Source of the DNA: Microthrixaceae bacterium
Lineage (GTDB): Bacteria > Actinomycetota > Acidimicrobiia > Acidimicrobiales > Poriferisodalaceae
Direction: 5' to 3'
DNA: 64,000 nt
Assembly (NCBI GenBank): GCA_011523825.1
Contig: WTFX01000010.1
Location: 1 to 64,000 of the forward strand
In this document: in pieces, positions 8,683 through 18,257 of the stretch
Layout of the letters: each line of letters opens with the position of its first letter
Position numbering within the stretch: position 1 is the first letter of the stretch
The notes under the pieces: generated by a model
Told to the model about the DNA's origin: nothing
Database searches by the model: none
Seen by the model: the letters and a program-made list of their open reading frames with translations, nothing else
Made by a program: the position numbers and the translations under genes

Positions 8683-9588
8683 ATGAGCCCCCGGCGCCGG
8701 ACGGTCTTGACGGTGGTCGCGCTGCTCGTGATCGTCGCCGCTGCAGCGGCCGTCGGAGTCTGGCGAGTGCTCGGCGACGCCCCCGAGGAGGTCAGCCTGG
8801 CCGAGGCAGTCGAAGTCGCTGAACAGGTGCAAGAAGAGGCCGAGGCGGAACCTGCCACAACGGATGCCGGCAGCGATGTTCGCCAGAGCGACGACGCTGT
8901 GCAGGACACCGACTACAGCGGCGACGCCAGCGATGCAGGCGACGGCGATGGTGGGGCCGACGCAGCCAGTAGCGACAGCGGTACCGACGCCGACACGACG
9001 TCCGACGGCGTCGCGATGGCCGCCGCAGAACTTGACGGCACGTGGGCCGTGGATGCAGAGACCGGGGAGTTGACGCTGGAGGACGCAACCGGTTCCTTCG
9101 CCGGATTCCGGGTTGACGAGGAGCTGGCGCGCATCGGTGCATTCACCGCCGTGGGCCGCACCGGCGACGTCAGCGGCACCTTGGTGATCGCCGGGGAGGC
9201 GGTGACCTCGGCGGAGATCCAAGTCGACCTGACCACGCTCCGAACCGACGACAGCCGCCGCGACGGTGCGATTCAACGGGCCCTGCGCACCTCCCAGCAC
9301 CCGACTGCCACGTTCTCGCTCACCGAGGAACTGAGCATCGAAGGCGCGGCGGAAGCTGGTACGGCCGTCACCCTGTCCGCGGCCGGCGACTTGACCGTGA
9401 ACGGCATCACCCAACCCGTCGTTGTCGACATCGAGGCCCAGCTCGTCGGCAGCGTCATTGCCGTCATCGGCTCGGTCGAGATCACTTTCGCCGACTTCGA
9501 CGTGACCGTGCCCCAAGTGCCCATCGTCCTGTCCGCCGAAGACCACGGAATCATGGAGTTCCAGCTGCTGTTCAGGCGTCCTAGCTGA
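8683..9588 (+). CDS. YceI-family protein with N-terminal membrane anchor
   Basis: This 301-residue protein has a signal/anchor helix at about residues 7-27. A ~75-residue very acidic low-complexity linker follows (Asp, Ser, Gly, Ala), then a C-terminal YceI beta-barrel ('GTWAVDAETGELTLEDATGSFAGFRVDEEL' through 'LTVNGITQPVVVDIEA'). YceI domains bind isoprenoid or other hydrophobic ligands outside the cytoplasm; the role here is unknown. The acidic linker would hold the barrel away from the membrane. It is divergent from the IMPDH-family gene, and its last 8 bp overlap the 3' end of the convergent acyl-CoA ligase gene. Confidence 0.85.
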   Translation: MSPRRRTVLTVVALLVIVAAAAAVGVWRVLGDAPEEVSLAEAVEVAEQVQEEAEAEPATTDAGSDVRQSDDAVQDTDYSGDASDAGDGDGGADAASSDSGTDADTTSDGVAMAAAELDGTWAVDAETGELTLEDATGSFAGFRVDEELARIGAFTAVGRTGDVSGTLVIAGEAVTSAEIQVDLTTLRTDDSRRDGAIQRALRTSQHPTATFSLTEELSIEGAAEAGTAVTLSAAGDLTVNGITQPVVVDIEAQLVGSVIAVIGSVEITFADFDVTVPQVPIVLSAEDHGIMEFQLLFRRPS

Positions 9589-11275
9589 AGCGTTCGCGCA
9601 GCCGGTACTTCTGGATCTTGCCGCTCGGCGTCATCGGGAAGTCGTCGACGATGACGAGTTCCTCGGGCCAGAACTGGCGGGTCACGTTCTGGGAGTCGAG
9701 GAAGTCGGTCAGCTCGGCCAGTGACGGCGGATCGCCGGCGGGCTGCACGAAGGCGCAGCCGATCTCGCCGAGGCGCTCGTGGGGCTTCGCGACGATCGCC
9801 ACCACGCCGACCGACGGGTGACGCAGCAGCACGTCCTCGACTTCCTTGACCGGGACGTTCTCACCGCCGCGGATCACCAGATCCTTGGTGCGTCCGGCGA
9901 TGCTGATGTAGCCGTCGGCATCCATGAACGCCCGGTCGCCGGTGTCGAACCAGCCTTCTGTCCAGAACTGCTCGGTGAACTCACGCCCGGACATGTAGCC
10001 GGCGAACAGCGCGCTGCCGCGGCACTGCAGGTCGCCCTCGAACTCCAGCACGGCCTGGCCGGCCTCGTCGATCACCCGGACTTCGTTGTTGTCCACCGCC
10101 CGGCCGTCGGTGAGCCGGCGCTCGAGCGGATCGCTGGGCCTGCCCACAGTCAGCAGACCGGTTTCGGTCATGCCCCAGCCCGGCATCACCACGCAGTCGG
10201 GCAGCAGCTCGAGCGCACGTTCGAGCACCGGGCGAGGGATGGCCGCGCCCGCGCAGAGGAATCGCTGCCACGCGGAGAGGTCGTGGCCGGCCAGGTCGTC
10301 CACGTTGAGCACATCGGCCAGGAACGGCGTTGCGCCCATCGACAGCTGGATCCGGTGCTTGCCGATAAGCCCCACGAACTCGACGGGATCCCACACGTCC
10401 TGCATGACGACGTGACCGCCGACGTGCAGCGGCAGCCGCATCCCGTACAGGTAGCCGGTCTGGTGGCCGAGGGTGGAGGCCATGTGGGTGACATACGCCT
10501 GCGGCGCGCCTGCGCCGGGATGCGGCTCGAGGCCCTCGCACACCGTGTCGAGGAAGGCATCCACGGCCACCGCCAGGATGTTGTGGGTGTGCATGACACC
10601 CTTGGGCAGGCCGGTGGTGCCCGAGGTGAACATCATCTCGCAGACGTCATTGGGCCCCGGCCGGCACAAGTCGACCGCAGCGCGGTCGTAGGACGAGAAC
10701 CGGCCCTCTTCGACCAGGTCCTCCCAGGTGATCGCGCCCTCGGGCAGCCACGATTCGTCCCCGCTCGCATCCGACTGCAGCGTTTCGGGGCCCGGCACCA
10801 CCACCAGCTCGGTGACCCAGTCGCAGCGCTCGCGCAGCTCGGCGTGCATCTCGGCGAGCTTGAAGCCCCGGTAGCTGTCAGCAGTGATGACGACTGTCGG
10901 CCGGCCGAGCTCGCTCATCACCGTGAGCTCGTTGTGTCGGAAGATCGGTGCCACTGGATTCACCACCGCCCCGATGCGGTCGCACGCCGTCGCCGCCACC
11001 ACGAAGTGGCGCCAATTCGGCAGCTGCAGCTGCACAACTGCGCCGGGCCGCACGCCGATCTCCAGCAGGCCTTTGCTGGCAGCGTCCACCTCGGTGCCGA
11101 GCTCGCCCCACGTCATGGTGCCGAATCGATCGGTGATGACCGGCTCGCCTGCTCGCTCGGCCGTCCACCTGTCGATCCGGTCGTCGAGCAGCCGGTTCGG
11201 CCATGCTCCCGAAGCGCTGAGCTCCTCGATGCGCTCCGCTGCCAGCGTGGTCTCGAAGAATCGCTTTGCGGACAT
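9581..11275 (-). CDS. AMP-dependent acyl-CoA ligase
   Basis: The 564-residue ANL-superfamily enzyme has the P-loop 'FTSGTTGLPKG' (216-226), the adenine-binding 'GWGMTETG', the 'GWFDTGDRAFMDADGYISIAGRTKD' hinge and catalytic Lys553 in 'TPSGKIQKYRL'. The layout resembles cyclohexanecarboxylate- or medium/long-chain fatty acid-CoA ligases; substrate cannot be assigned. It activates a carboxylate to its CoA thioester. The neighbouring LLM oxidoreductase gene starts 17 bp beyond on the same strand, so transcription from 12231 probably reads LLM then, after a gap, other genes to the left in the order LLM-ligase. Confidence 0.88.
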   Translation of the reverse strand: MSAKRFFETTLAAERIEELSASGAWPNRLLDDRIDRWTAERAGEPVITDRFGTMTWGELGTEVDAASKGLLEIGVRPGAVVQLQLPNWRHFVVAATACDRIGAVVNPVAPIFRHNELTVMSELGRPTVVITADSYRGFKLAEMHAELRERCDWVTELVVVPGPETLQSDASGDESWLPEGAITWEDLVEEGRFSSYDRAAVDLCRPGPNDVCEMMFTSGTTGLPKGVMHTHNILAVAVDAFLDTVCEGLEPHPGAGAPQAYVTHMASTLGHQTGYLYGMRLPLHVGGHVVMQDVWDPVEFVGLIGKHRIQLSMGATPFLADVLNVDDLAGHDLSAWQRFLCAGAAIPRPVLERALELLPDCVVMPGWGMTETGLLTVGRPSDPLERRLTDGRAVDNNEVRVIDEAGQAVLEFEGDLQCRGSALFAGYMSGREFTEQFWTEGWFDTGDRAFMDADGYISIAGRTKDLVIRGGENVPVKEVEDVLLRHPSVGVVAIVAKPHERLGEIGCAFVQPAGDPPSLAELTDFLDSQNVTRQFWPEELVIVDDFPMTPSGKIQKYRLRERFS

Positions 11276-11292
11276 CTCGTGCCTTTCGGCGA

Positions 11293-12231
11293 CTAGGCCT
11301 GCCCCTCGCGGATGCGCGGCAGCACCTCGTCGGCCATGAAGCGCTCGCTCTGCTCGATATAGCTCATCGGTGAGGCGGCGCTGAGCACGATGGTGCGGGC
11401 GCCGGCGTCGATGTACTCGTTCAGGCGCGCAACGCAGCGGTCAGGGTCGCCGGCGATGGCGTACTTGTGCACGAGCTGGCTGAAGTCCTGGGCGTACTGC
11501 TTGGACAGCCGCTCCGCGGCGTAGGAGATCGCCGTGTCGTTGTCGGGGTGGCAGCAGAAGAAGATGAACAGCCCCGGCGTCACCGGCGTGGGGTTGCCGG
11601 CGTCCTCCCGGTAGCGGGCGATGGCCTCGTTGGACTCGGCCAGGCGCTCGGGCGTGTACATGTACGGCAGCCAACCGTCGCCGTACCGTGCAGCCCGCCG
11701 CCACGCGGCATCCTGGCGGCCCGACACCCACACCGGCGGCGGCGATGCCGGCTTGGGCGCGAGCGTCACACCCGACAGCGTGTTGAAGCGGCCCTCGAAG
11801 GTGACGTCGTCCTCGGTCCAGAGGCGCTGCATGATCTCCAGCGCCTCATTCGTCCGGGCGCCTCGCTCGCGCACCGGCACGCCGCACGCCTCGAACTCCG
11901 ACGGCATCTCGCCGCCGACGCCTACGCCGAGGTGGAAGCGCCCGCCCGAAGCCACATCGAGCGAGGCAGCGAGCTTCGCGCACAGCGCCGCCGGGTAGAG
12001 CGGGATGAGCGTGATGGAGGTCATCAGCTTGAGCGTGGTGGTGGCGCCCGCGGCCACCGCCAGCGAGATGAAGCCATTCGAGACGGGCACGTGGAAGAAG
12101 ACGTGCTCGCCGGTGGTGGCGTAGTCGTAGCCGAGCGCTTCGATCTCTTGGGCCTGGCCGGCGATGTCGTCGCTGCGCCGGATCGCCAGCCCGAATTCGA
12201 TCTTGCCGTCGGCCGGTGTGCTGTCGCTCAT
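11293..12231 (-). CDS. LLM-class (F420- or FMN-dependent) oxidoreductase
   Basis: This 312-residue luciferase-like protein has 'IEFGLAIRRSDDI', 'YDYATTGEHVFFH', 'LDVASGGRFHLGVGVGGE', 'GRFNTLSGVTLAPKPASPPPVWVSGR' and 'GDGWLPYMYTPE', typical of F420-type LLM enzymes. The start at 12231 was chosen over 12273 because AGGGGGA precedes it at good spacing. It is upstream of, and probably cotranscribed with, the acyl-CoA ligase gene, suggesting a shared catabolic route. Substrate unknown. Confidence 0.83.
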   Translation of the reverse strand: MSDSTPADGKIEFGLAIRRSDDIAGQAQEIEALGYDYATTGEHVFFHVPVSNGFISLAVAAGATTTLKLMTSITLIPLYPAALCAKLAASLDVASGGRFHLGVGVGGEMPSEFEACGVPVRERGARTNEALEIMQRLWTEDDVTFEGRFNTLSGVTLAPKPASPPPVWVSGRQDAAWRRAARYGDGWLPYMYTPERLAESNEAIARYREDAGNPTPVTPGLFIFFCCHPDNDTAISYAAERLSKQYAQDFSQLVHKYAIAGDPDRCVARLNEYIDAGARTIVLSAASPMSYIEQSERFMADEVLPRIREGQA

Positions 12232-12346
12232 TGCGTCCCCCTGTCCTTGCCCGCTCATGTGAGCTTCGCTCACGGACCGCTCGGGCCCGGGGCTTCTCGC
12301 TCGTGTTCGCCAGCGAGAACGTAGCCGCGGGTGCTAGGCCAAGGCC

Positions 12347-13486
12347 GTGAGCACGACAACTGACGCCGCATCCGCTGTCCACAGCACCCGCATCGACGCG
12401 CTGCTCGACCGCTGCAAGCGAGAGGTCGAATCGGGCCTGCTGCCGAGCTGCCAGGTGGCGATCGGCTTCGAGGGCGAGATCGTTGCGCAGGCCACCTACG
12501 GCGATGCCACCGACGAGACCCGCTACTGCATCTTCTCGGCCACCAAGCCGTTCGTGGCTTCGACCATGTGGCAGCTCATCAGCGAAGGGCTGGTGGAGCT
12601 TGACGCCACCGCGGCCGGCTACGTGCCTGCATTCGGCGAGAACGGCAAGGACCAGATCACGGTGGAGCAGGTGATGCTGCACACGTCGGGGTTCCCGCAC
12701 GCTCCGCTGAAGCCGCCGGAGTGGGACACGTCGGATTCCCGGCTGGTGGCCATGGCGAACTGGCGGCTCAACTGGGTGCCTGGCACCCGGTACGAGTACC
12801 ACCCGACGTCGGCGCACTGGGTGCTGGCGGAGATCATCAACGCAGTGACCGGCAACGACTTCCGCGACGAGGTGCACGACCGGGTCACCGGTCCGCTGGG
12901 GCTGCCTCGCCTGCTGGGCCTGGCTGCCGATGACCAGGACGGCATCGCGGAGCTGATCCTGGTGGGAGAGCCGGCCACTCCCGGCGAGCTCGAGGCGACG
13001 TTCGGCGTGCGGGAACTGCCTATGACCGAGGTCACCAACGAGGCGATTCTGCGGTTCAACGAGCCGTCTGTGCGCGAGGTGGGCGTGCCTGGCGGCGGGG
13101 GATTCGGCACCGCGGTCGATCTAGCGCTCTTCTACCAGGGACTGCTCCACAACCCGGACGATCTGTGGGATCCCGCGATGCTGGCCACCGGCACCGGCGA
13201 GGTGCGAAACACGTTGCCCGACCCGATGGGCATGCCGGCCAATCGCTCGATCGGGCTGTTCCTGGCGGGCGACGACGGCATGTCGAACATGCGCGGGCTG
13301 GGCCGCACCGTGTCGCCGATGGCGTTCGGCCACAACGGCGCCGGCGGGCAGCTCGCCTGGGGCGACCCGGCCACTGGCTTGTCGCTCGGCTACACCACCA
13401 ACGGCTACGACGAGCACGAGGTGCGCCAGCCGCGCCGCGACACGGCGATCAGCAGCATGGCGGGCCTCTGCACCACCCCTGACTGA
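12347..13486 (+). CDS. Beta-lactamase-family serine hydrolase
   Basis: The 379-residue class C beta-lactamase/DD-peptidase-like protein has the Ser-x-x-Lys motif 'SATK' near residue 63, a Tyr-containing second motif ('YEYHPTSAHW', near 148) and 'GHNGAGG' in the place of the KTG triad near 327. No signal peptide is visible, so it is likely a cytoplasmic esterase or amidase (EstB-like) rather than a true beta-lactamase. The start is GTG at 12347. Divergent from the LLM gene with a 115-bp gap; the amidotransferase gene follows after 32 bp in the same direction. Confidence 0.82.
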   Translation: MSTTTDAASAVHSTRIDALLDRCKREVESGLLPSCQVAIGFEGEIVAQATYGDATDETRYCIFSATKPFVASTMWQLISEGLVELDATAAGYVPAFGENGKDQITVEQVMLHTSGFPHAPLKPPEWDTSDSRLVAMANWRLNWVPGTRYEYHPTSAHWVLAEIINAVTGNDFRDEVHDRVTGPLGLPRLLGLAADDQDGIAELILVGEPATPGELEATFGVRELPMTEVTNEAILRFNEPSVREVGVPGGGGFGTAVDLALFYQGLLHNPDDLWDPAMLATGTGEVRNTLPDPMGMPANRSIGLFLAGDDGMSNMRGLGRTVSPMAFGHNGAGGQLAWGDPATGLSLGYTTNGYDEHEVRQPRRDTAISSMAGLCTTPD

Positions 13487-13518
13487 CCTCTGTCCTTGAC
13501 GTGGTAGCAACGGGGACG

Positions 13519-14235
13519 ATGCGACTCCTCGTACTGCAGCACATCGACTGCGAGCATCCCGGCCGGCTGCGCGACTTCCTGCGGGCCGACGGCGTCGAAT
13601 GGACTGCCGTCGAGCTCGACGAGGGAGAGCCGATCCCTCCGCTGGAGGACTACGACGCCATGTGGGTGATGGGCGGCCCGATGGATGTGTGGGATGTGGA
13701 GGACTGCCCCTGGCTGGTGCCCGAGAAGCGGGCTATTCGCCGCTGGGTGCGCGAGCTGCGGCGACCGTTCCTGGGACTGTGCCTGGGTCACCAGCTGCTG
13801 GCCGATGCGCTCGGGGGAACGTGCGGGCCGCAGCGCCCACCCGAGATCGGCGTGCTGGCCGTTGATCTCACGCCGGAGGGCCGCAGCGACCCGATCTTCC
13901 GCCAGATGAGCGACCGCCAGCACGCGCTGCAGTGGCACTCGGTGCAGGTGGCGCAACCGCCCGACGATGCGGTCGTGCTCGCAAGCTCCCCGGAGTGCCG
14001 GGTGCAGGCGATGCGAGTCGGGCCGCGGGCGTGGTCAATGCAGTACCACGTGGAGGTCGAGGACGACACGGTGCGCAACTGGGGAGCCATCGACGCCTAC
14101 CGCGACGCCCTGGAGTCGACGCTGGGCCCCGGCTCGCTGGACGCGCTCGCAGCCGACGCGGACCGGGCCATGGTCGGCTTCGCTGCTGACGCCGAGCAGC
14201 TGTACCGCAACTTCATGGCCGCGGCAGCCAGCTAG
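13519..14235 (+). CDS. Class I glutamine amidotransferase-like protein
   Basis: The 238-residue GATase1 domain protein has the nucleophile elbow 'GLCLGHQLLADALGG' (Cys near residue 93) and a catalytic His in 'SMQYHVEVEDD' with a Glu two residues on. It resembles stand-alone GuaA-type amidotransferase proteins that hydrolyse glutamine or gamma-glutamyl compounds. ATG at 13519 was preferred to the GTG at 13501 because the family usually begins at the first beta strand ('MRLLVLQHIDCE'). No synthase partner is adjacent. Confidence 0.83.
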   Translation: MRLLVLQHIDCEHPGRLRDFLRADGVEWTAVELDEGEPIPPLEDYDAMWVMGGPMDVWDVEDCPWLVPEKRAIRRWVRELRRPFLGLCLGHQLLADALGGTCGPQRPPEIGVLAVDLTPEGRSDPIFRQMSDRQHALQWHSVQVAQPPDDAVVLASSPECRVQAMRVGPRAWSMQYHVEVEDDTVRNWGAIDAYRDALESTLGPGSLDALAADADRAMVGFAADAEQLYRNFMAAAAS

Positions 14236-14320
14236 CCCACCTGGGCCCAAGCGGACGGCATCGAAGCAGCAACCGCGTACCAGCGTCCGCAGCGTCTGCG
14301 AGAACTAGCTTCGGGCCGTC

Positions 14321-16810
14321 ATGGCACAGGGCGACGTGCATCAGGATCCGGTCCGACCCGCGGCCGATGGGGCGCTGGCGGGATTGCGCGTCGTCGACGC
14401 CACCGGCGATGCGGGCCGGTTCGCGACGAAGCTGCTGACCGAGTTCGGGGCCGATGTCGTGCGTATCGGCAGGGGCTCACCGGGTCTGCCGCTGGCTGAG
14501 CCGGCCACTGCGGCCCTCGGCGGGGTGGCCGACTGGTGGTACGACGGCGGCAAGCGCCGCTGCGCGGTGGACCTCGGCACCGACGATGGCGTCGACGCCT
14601 ACCGCCGGCTGGTCACGGCCGCCGATGTTGTGATCGAGACCGAGCGCCCAGGCCGTCTGGCGGACCTCGGCATCGACTACGCCGAAGTGGGCGCAGCCAA
14701 CCCGGCGCTCGTGCAGGTGTCGATTACGCCGTTCGGTCGCACCGGTCCCCGCGCCGGCTGGCTGGGCTCGGACCTGGTCGCCGCCGCCATGGGCGGGATG
14801 ATGGCGTTGACTGGGCTATCGGATCGCCCGCTGAACGTCTGGGGACGTCAGGCCTACAACTACGCCGGGTTCGTTGCAGCGAGCTCGGCGATGGCTGCGG
14901 CGCTGTCTGCACGCTCGACAGGCCGGGGGGCGCACCTCGATCTGTCGGTTCACGAGACGGTCACCGGCTCGATCGAGAACCTGTTCATGCAGTACTTCTT
15001 CGACGACCTGCTGCCGCTGCCCAAGGTGGCACCGCGCCAGGGAGCGCTGCACTGGCTGCGCGCCTACGACCTCGCTGAGTGCACCGGGGGCGACGGCGGC
15101 TACGTCATGATCACGCCCACTCCGACACCGGACCTGCTGCTGGAGTGGATGATCTCTACGGGGGCCGGCGACGTCGAGAAGTGGCTGGGCCTCGAACCCG
15201 GCGAGCTGCTGCTCAGCGTGGACGAGGTCATGGATGCCGTCCGGCGCTGGATCCATCCCCAGGACGCGCGTGAGGTGTGGTGGGAGGCGCAGGAACGGCA
15301 CGTCGCCTTCGGCGGGGTGCTCGACATCGCCGAGGTGTATGCGAATCCGCAGTTCGCCCACCGGGGTTTCTTCGCAGAGATCTCCCCGGCGCTCGACGGG
15401 GCGCCCAACGGCTCGCATCTGCCGGTCGGCACGCCGATGACCGGGAAAGCTGCAGCCTCGGTGACGCTGCCGGCGCGCCTGGTGCGTTGGAGCGACGCCG
15501 GCCGGTCTGGGTCCGTGCCACCCCGCGCGCCGGCCACCGAGGCCACACCGCTGGCGGACATCCTCGACGACTGGACGGATGGCCCGGCTGCAGCCGGCGA
15601 AGCGAACGATGCCACCGACGGCGAGGGAAACGATCGGCGGCCGCTCGACGGCATCCGGGTGGCCGACTTCACCTGGGTGCTGGCAGGCCCCTCGGCCACC
15701 CGGCTGCTCGGCGATCTGGGCGCGGACGTGATCCGGATGCAGAGCGAGGAGCACTCCACGATCGTCAACTCACCCGACTTCCCCTACTACTTCGTGTGGA
15801 ACCGCTCGAAGCGCAGCGCCACGCTCGACATGAAGCATTCGGACGCCCTCGCCGCTGCCCGGCGGCTGATCGAGACCTGCGATGTGCTGATCGAGAACTT
15901 CAGCGCAGGGGTGCTCGACTCGTGGGGCCTCGACTGGGAAACCGTGCACGAATGGAATCCACGGCTCGTCTATGTCTCCATGTCGGGTTGCGGGCACGAC
16001 GGGCCGTGGCGGCACGTCATCTCGTACGCCCCGACGGTGCACGCCGTGTGCGGCATCACGCACCTGACCAACTTCGCCGACCGCGGCGACGTCGGCCCCG
16101 GCTTCTCGCTCAACGACCATCTCGCAGGGTTCGCCGCAGCCACGGCAACACTCGGGGCGCTCTACGCCCGCGAACGCACCGGCGAGGGCCAGCGGATCGA
16201 CATGGCGCAACTCGAAGTCGGCACCTACAGCATCGGGCCCGCCATCGTCCGCCAGTCGGCGGGTCTGGCGCCGCCACTGCCGCAGGGCAACTGCGACGGC
16301 ATCGCCGACCACGTGCCGAACGAGGTCTACGCCGCCAGCGACGGGTTCGTGGCGGTGACCGTGACCGAGGCTGCGCAGTGGCTCGCGCTCGTCGGCCTGC
16401 TGGGCGACCCCCGCCTGGATGATCCGACGCTGGCGACCGAACGCGGTCGGCAGGACCGCCGAACGCTGGTGGACTCGGTGCTGGGCTCGTGGATCGCCGG
16501 GCGCACGGCGGTCAGCGCTGCCGAAGAGCTGCAAGCAGCAGGCATTCCTGCAGGACCGGTGCAGGACTCGCACCAGCTGTTCACCGACGATCCCCAGCAC
16601 GCGGCGCGCCACTTCTGGCAAGCGGTCGACCACGCGGTCTTCGGCGAGCGGACCGTCGATGCGTTCGCCGGCCTGTGGAACGGCCGGCGCTGGACGCCCC
16701 GCCATCTCAGTCCCGCATACCTGGGGGAGCACAACTTCGACGTGTGGGCCGAAGCCGGCTACTCGCCGGAGGAGATCGCCGAGGGCATCGGCGACGGTCT
16801 GTTCCGCTAG
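14321..16810 (+). CDS. Two-domain CaiB/BaiF family CoA-transferase (fusion 1)
   Basis: This 829-residue protein is two class III CoA-transferase domains in tandem (about 15-400 and 440-829). Each begins with the family motif ('LAGLRVVDATGDAGRFATKLLTEFGADVV' and 'LDGIRVADFTWVLAGPSATRLLGDLGADVI'). The C-terminal half keeps an Asp (D599 in 'LNDHLAGF') where the family's acyl-carrying aspartate lies. The N-terminal half has 'GRQAYNYAGF' with no Asp at that place, so only the second half is expected to be catalytic. Substrates are not deducible. Two paralogues of the same design lie at 27041-29500 and 32195-34621. Confidence 0.88.
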   Translation: MAQGDVHQDPVRPAADGALAGLRVVDATGDAGRFATKLLTEFGADVVRIGRGSPGLPLAEPATAALGGVADWWYDGGKRRCAVDLGTDDGVDAYRRLVTAADVVIETERPGRLADLGIDYAEVGAANPALVQVSITPFGRTGPRAGWLGSDLVAAAMGGMMALTGLSDRPLNVWGRQAYNYAGFVAASSAMAAALSARSTGRGAHLDLSVHETVTGSIENLFMQYFFDDLLPLPKVAPRQGALHWLRAYDLAECTGGDGGYVMITPTPTPDLLLEWMISTGAGDVEKWLGLEPGELLLSVDEVMDAVRRWIHPQDAREVWWEAQERHVAFGGVLDIAEVYANPQFAHRGFFAEISPALDGAPNGSHLPVGTPMTGKAAASVTLPARLVRWSDAGRSGSVPPRAPATEATPLADILDDWTDGPAAAGEANDATDGEGNDRRPLDGIRVADFTWVLAGPSATRLLGDLGADVIRMQSEEHSTIVNSPDFPYYFVWNRSKRSATLDMKHSDALAAARRLIETCDVLIENFSAGVLDSWGLDWETVHEWNPRLVYVSMSGCGHDGPWRHVISYAPTVHAVCGITHLTNFADRGDVGPGFSLNDHLAGFAAATATLGALYARERTGEGQRIDMAQLEVGTYSIGPAIVRQSAGLAPPLPQGNCDGIADHVPNEVYAASDGFVAVTVTEAAQWLALVGLLGDPRLDDPTLATERGRQDRRTLVDSVLGSWIAGRTAVSAAEELQAAGIPAGPVQDSHQLFTDDPQHAARHFWQAVDHAVFGERTVDAFAGLWNGRRWTPRHLSPAYLGEHNFDVWAEAGYSPEEIAEGIGDGLFR

Positions 16811-16926
16811 CCCGGCCCGCCGCGCAGCCGGTGCCGCGAAGACATCAGCCCTGCGGTCCTATGCTGCCCTGCCGAAGCGCAAAGCACCCGCCGAGTGCGG
16901 GTGCCGGGCGCGGGAAGGCCGCGGCG

Positions 16927-17556
16927 ATGAAGCTGTACCGCTACACCCTCACGTTCGATACTGGGTTCGCTCCCAACCCCTACGGCGGCTACTGCACCTT
17001 GGCAACCTGCAAGCCGCGGGTGCGTCAGCACGCGCAGGTCGGCGACTGGGTCGCAGGGTTCGGAAGCGCTAGCAGGGGACGCTCGGGGCAGCTCGTGTAC
17101 GCCATGCGCGTTGCTGAGACCATGACGTTCGAGGAGTATTGGGACGATCCGAGGTTCGCGGCCAAGAAGCCCAGGTACAGCTCCCGCTATGAGGAGACGT
17201 GCGGAGACAACGTTTACCGCCGTGCCCCTGACGGCAGCTGGTTGCAGGAGGCCTGCTTCCATTGCTCAGACCACATGGGCAACGATCTCCGCGTCGACAG
17301 GGTCCTTGTGGCGACAGAGTTCGTCTATTACGGCGACCAGTCGATCGATCTGCCGTTCGAGATCGCACGCCTTGGCGAACAGCATTTCGCACGCATACAC
17401 GGCCATCGCGTGAATGGCTTGTCGAACGATGGCGTCCAGATGGTCATCGCGTGGCTGCAGGATCTCTGCAGCGATGGCGGAGTCGTAGGCTCGCCTGCGC
17501 AGCGCCAGCAGATCATCGCTGCGGGCCGAGACACTGGCCCCAGCAGGCGCTGCTGA
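16927..17556 (+). CDS. Nmad2 (nucleotide-modification-associated domain 2) protein
   Basis: The 209-residue protein matches the Nmad2 pattern from its first residue: 'MKLYRYTLTFDTGFAPNPYGGYCTLATCKP', 'VGDWVAGFGS', 'QLVYAMRVAETMTFEEYWDDPRF' and 'CGDNVYRR'. Nmad2 was defined by genome context in systems that modify DNA bases; its biochemistry is not established. This copy marks the left end of the modification/restriction island. The ATG at 16927 follows 'GGCCGCGGCG', a poor ribosome-binding site. The gap on its right (17557-17756, 200 bp) has a T/G-rich stretch and no gene. Confidence 0.78.
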   Translation: MKLYRYTLTFDTGFAPNPYGGYCTLATCKPRVRQHAQVGDWVAGFGSASRGRSGQLVYAMRVAETMTFEEYWDDPRFAAKKPRYSSRYEETCGDNVYRRAPDGSWLQEACFHCSDHMGNDLRVDRVLVATEFVYYGDQSIDLPFEIARLGEQHFARIHGHRVNGLSNDGVQMVIAWLQDLCSDGGVVGSPAQRQQIIAAGRDTGPSRRC

Positions 17557-17756
17557 CAAGCTGCCCGTCGCCGTACGCAGACCGACGAGTATGGAGCTCT
17601 TCGTCCTCTTGCGGGCTAGGGGTGGGTTGAGGGCTCCCCGGTAGGCGTCTCTCACACCGGGTTTGCAAAAGACTGTTTGTTGTGTGTTGCAGCTACGTCA
17701 GGGATGTGCTGTTTCGCCGAGCCGGTACCGACCCCGCCAGGCGCATCCGAGGATCG

Positions 17757-18257
17757 TCAGCCGGCAGCGATCTCGGCGATGAGGGCCAGCACGGCGTCGG
17801 AGGCCTCGCGGTCCTGTTCGATCCGATCTGCGGTCGAGTAGGTGATCTTGCGGGCGACACGCGCGCCGCGATCGCTGACCCCAGCGATGTGGGCCCGATC
17901 CTCCCCTCGTCGAGGCGGGTCGGTCACCAGCGCCGCGGTGCATGAGATACCCGCCAGCGGCCACGGTTCGGCACCCGACTTGGGCGTCGAGACCAGGTGC
18001 TGCGCCCGGGCCAGACAGCCGTCGGCCATCGCGAGCGCCGCCTCGTCGGAGACGTGCGGCTCAAGCTCGGAGCCCATCAGCTCGTATAGCGACTTCACCG
18101 AATAGGGGACCGACGCCTCCAGGATCGTGCGGGAGCCGCCGGGGATCGTCAGCAGGTCGCTGACTGCCAGCATCCCGCCGCCGGTGACCGCCAGCACGAT
18201 CCGCAGCGGCGAGTCATGAATCGCCCGGATCGCAGCCAGTCGCTCGTCAGGTGTCAT
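17757..18257 (-). CDS. CinA C-terminal-like (PncC-family) protein
   Basis: This 166-residue single-domain protein resembles the CinA C-terminal/nicotinamide-nucleotide amidase fold: 'RIVLAVTGGGMLAVSDLLTIPGGSRTILEASVPYS', 'VSDEAALAMADGCLARAQ' and 'LAGISCTAALVTDPPRRGEDRAHIA'. True PncC enzymes deamidate NMN; these divergent relatives are uncharacterised. The start ATG at 18257 has GAGG upstream; an earlier in-frame codon at 18305 was rejected as lacking family similarity. It is divergent from methyltransferase A, and the first nine codons and the leader are duplicated at 24168-24347. Confidence 0.68.
   Translation of the reverse strand: MTPDERLAAIRAIHDSPLRIVLAVTGGGMLAVSDLLTIPGGSRTILEASVPYSVKSLYELMGSELEPHVSDEAALAMADGCLARAQHLVSTPKSGAEPWPLAGISCTAALVTDPPRRGEDRAHIAGVSDRGARVARKITYSTADRIEQDREASDAVLALIAEIAAG

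Noticed and set aside
12347-13486. Call as a true beta-lactamase giving drug resistance
   Set aside because: There is no signal peptide, and 'HNG' replaces the KTG triad; an esterase or peptidase role is more likely.
17557-17756. Possible tRNA or attachment site at the left end of the island
   Set aside because: No cloverleaf could be drawn, and no matching direct repeat was found near 26980-27040.
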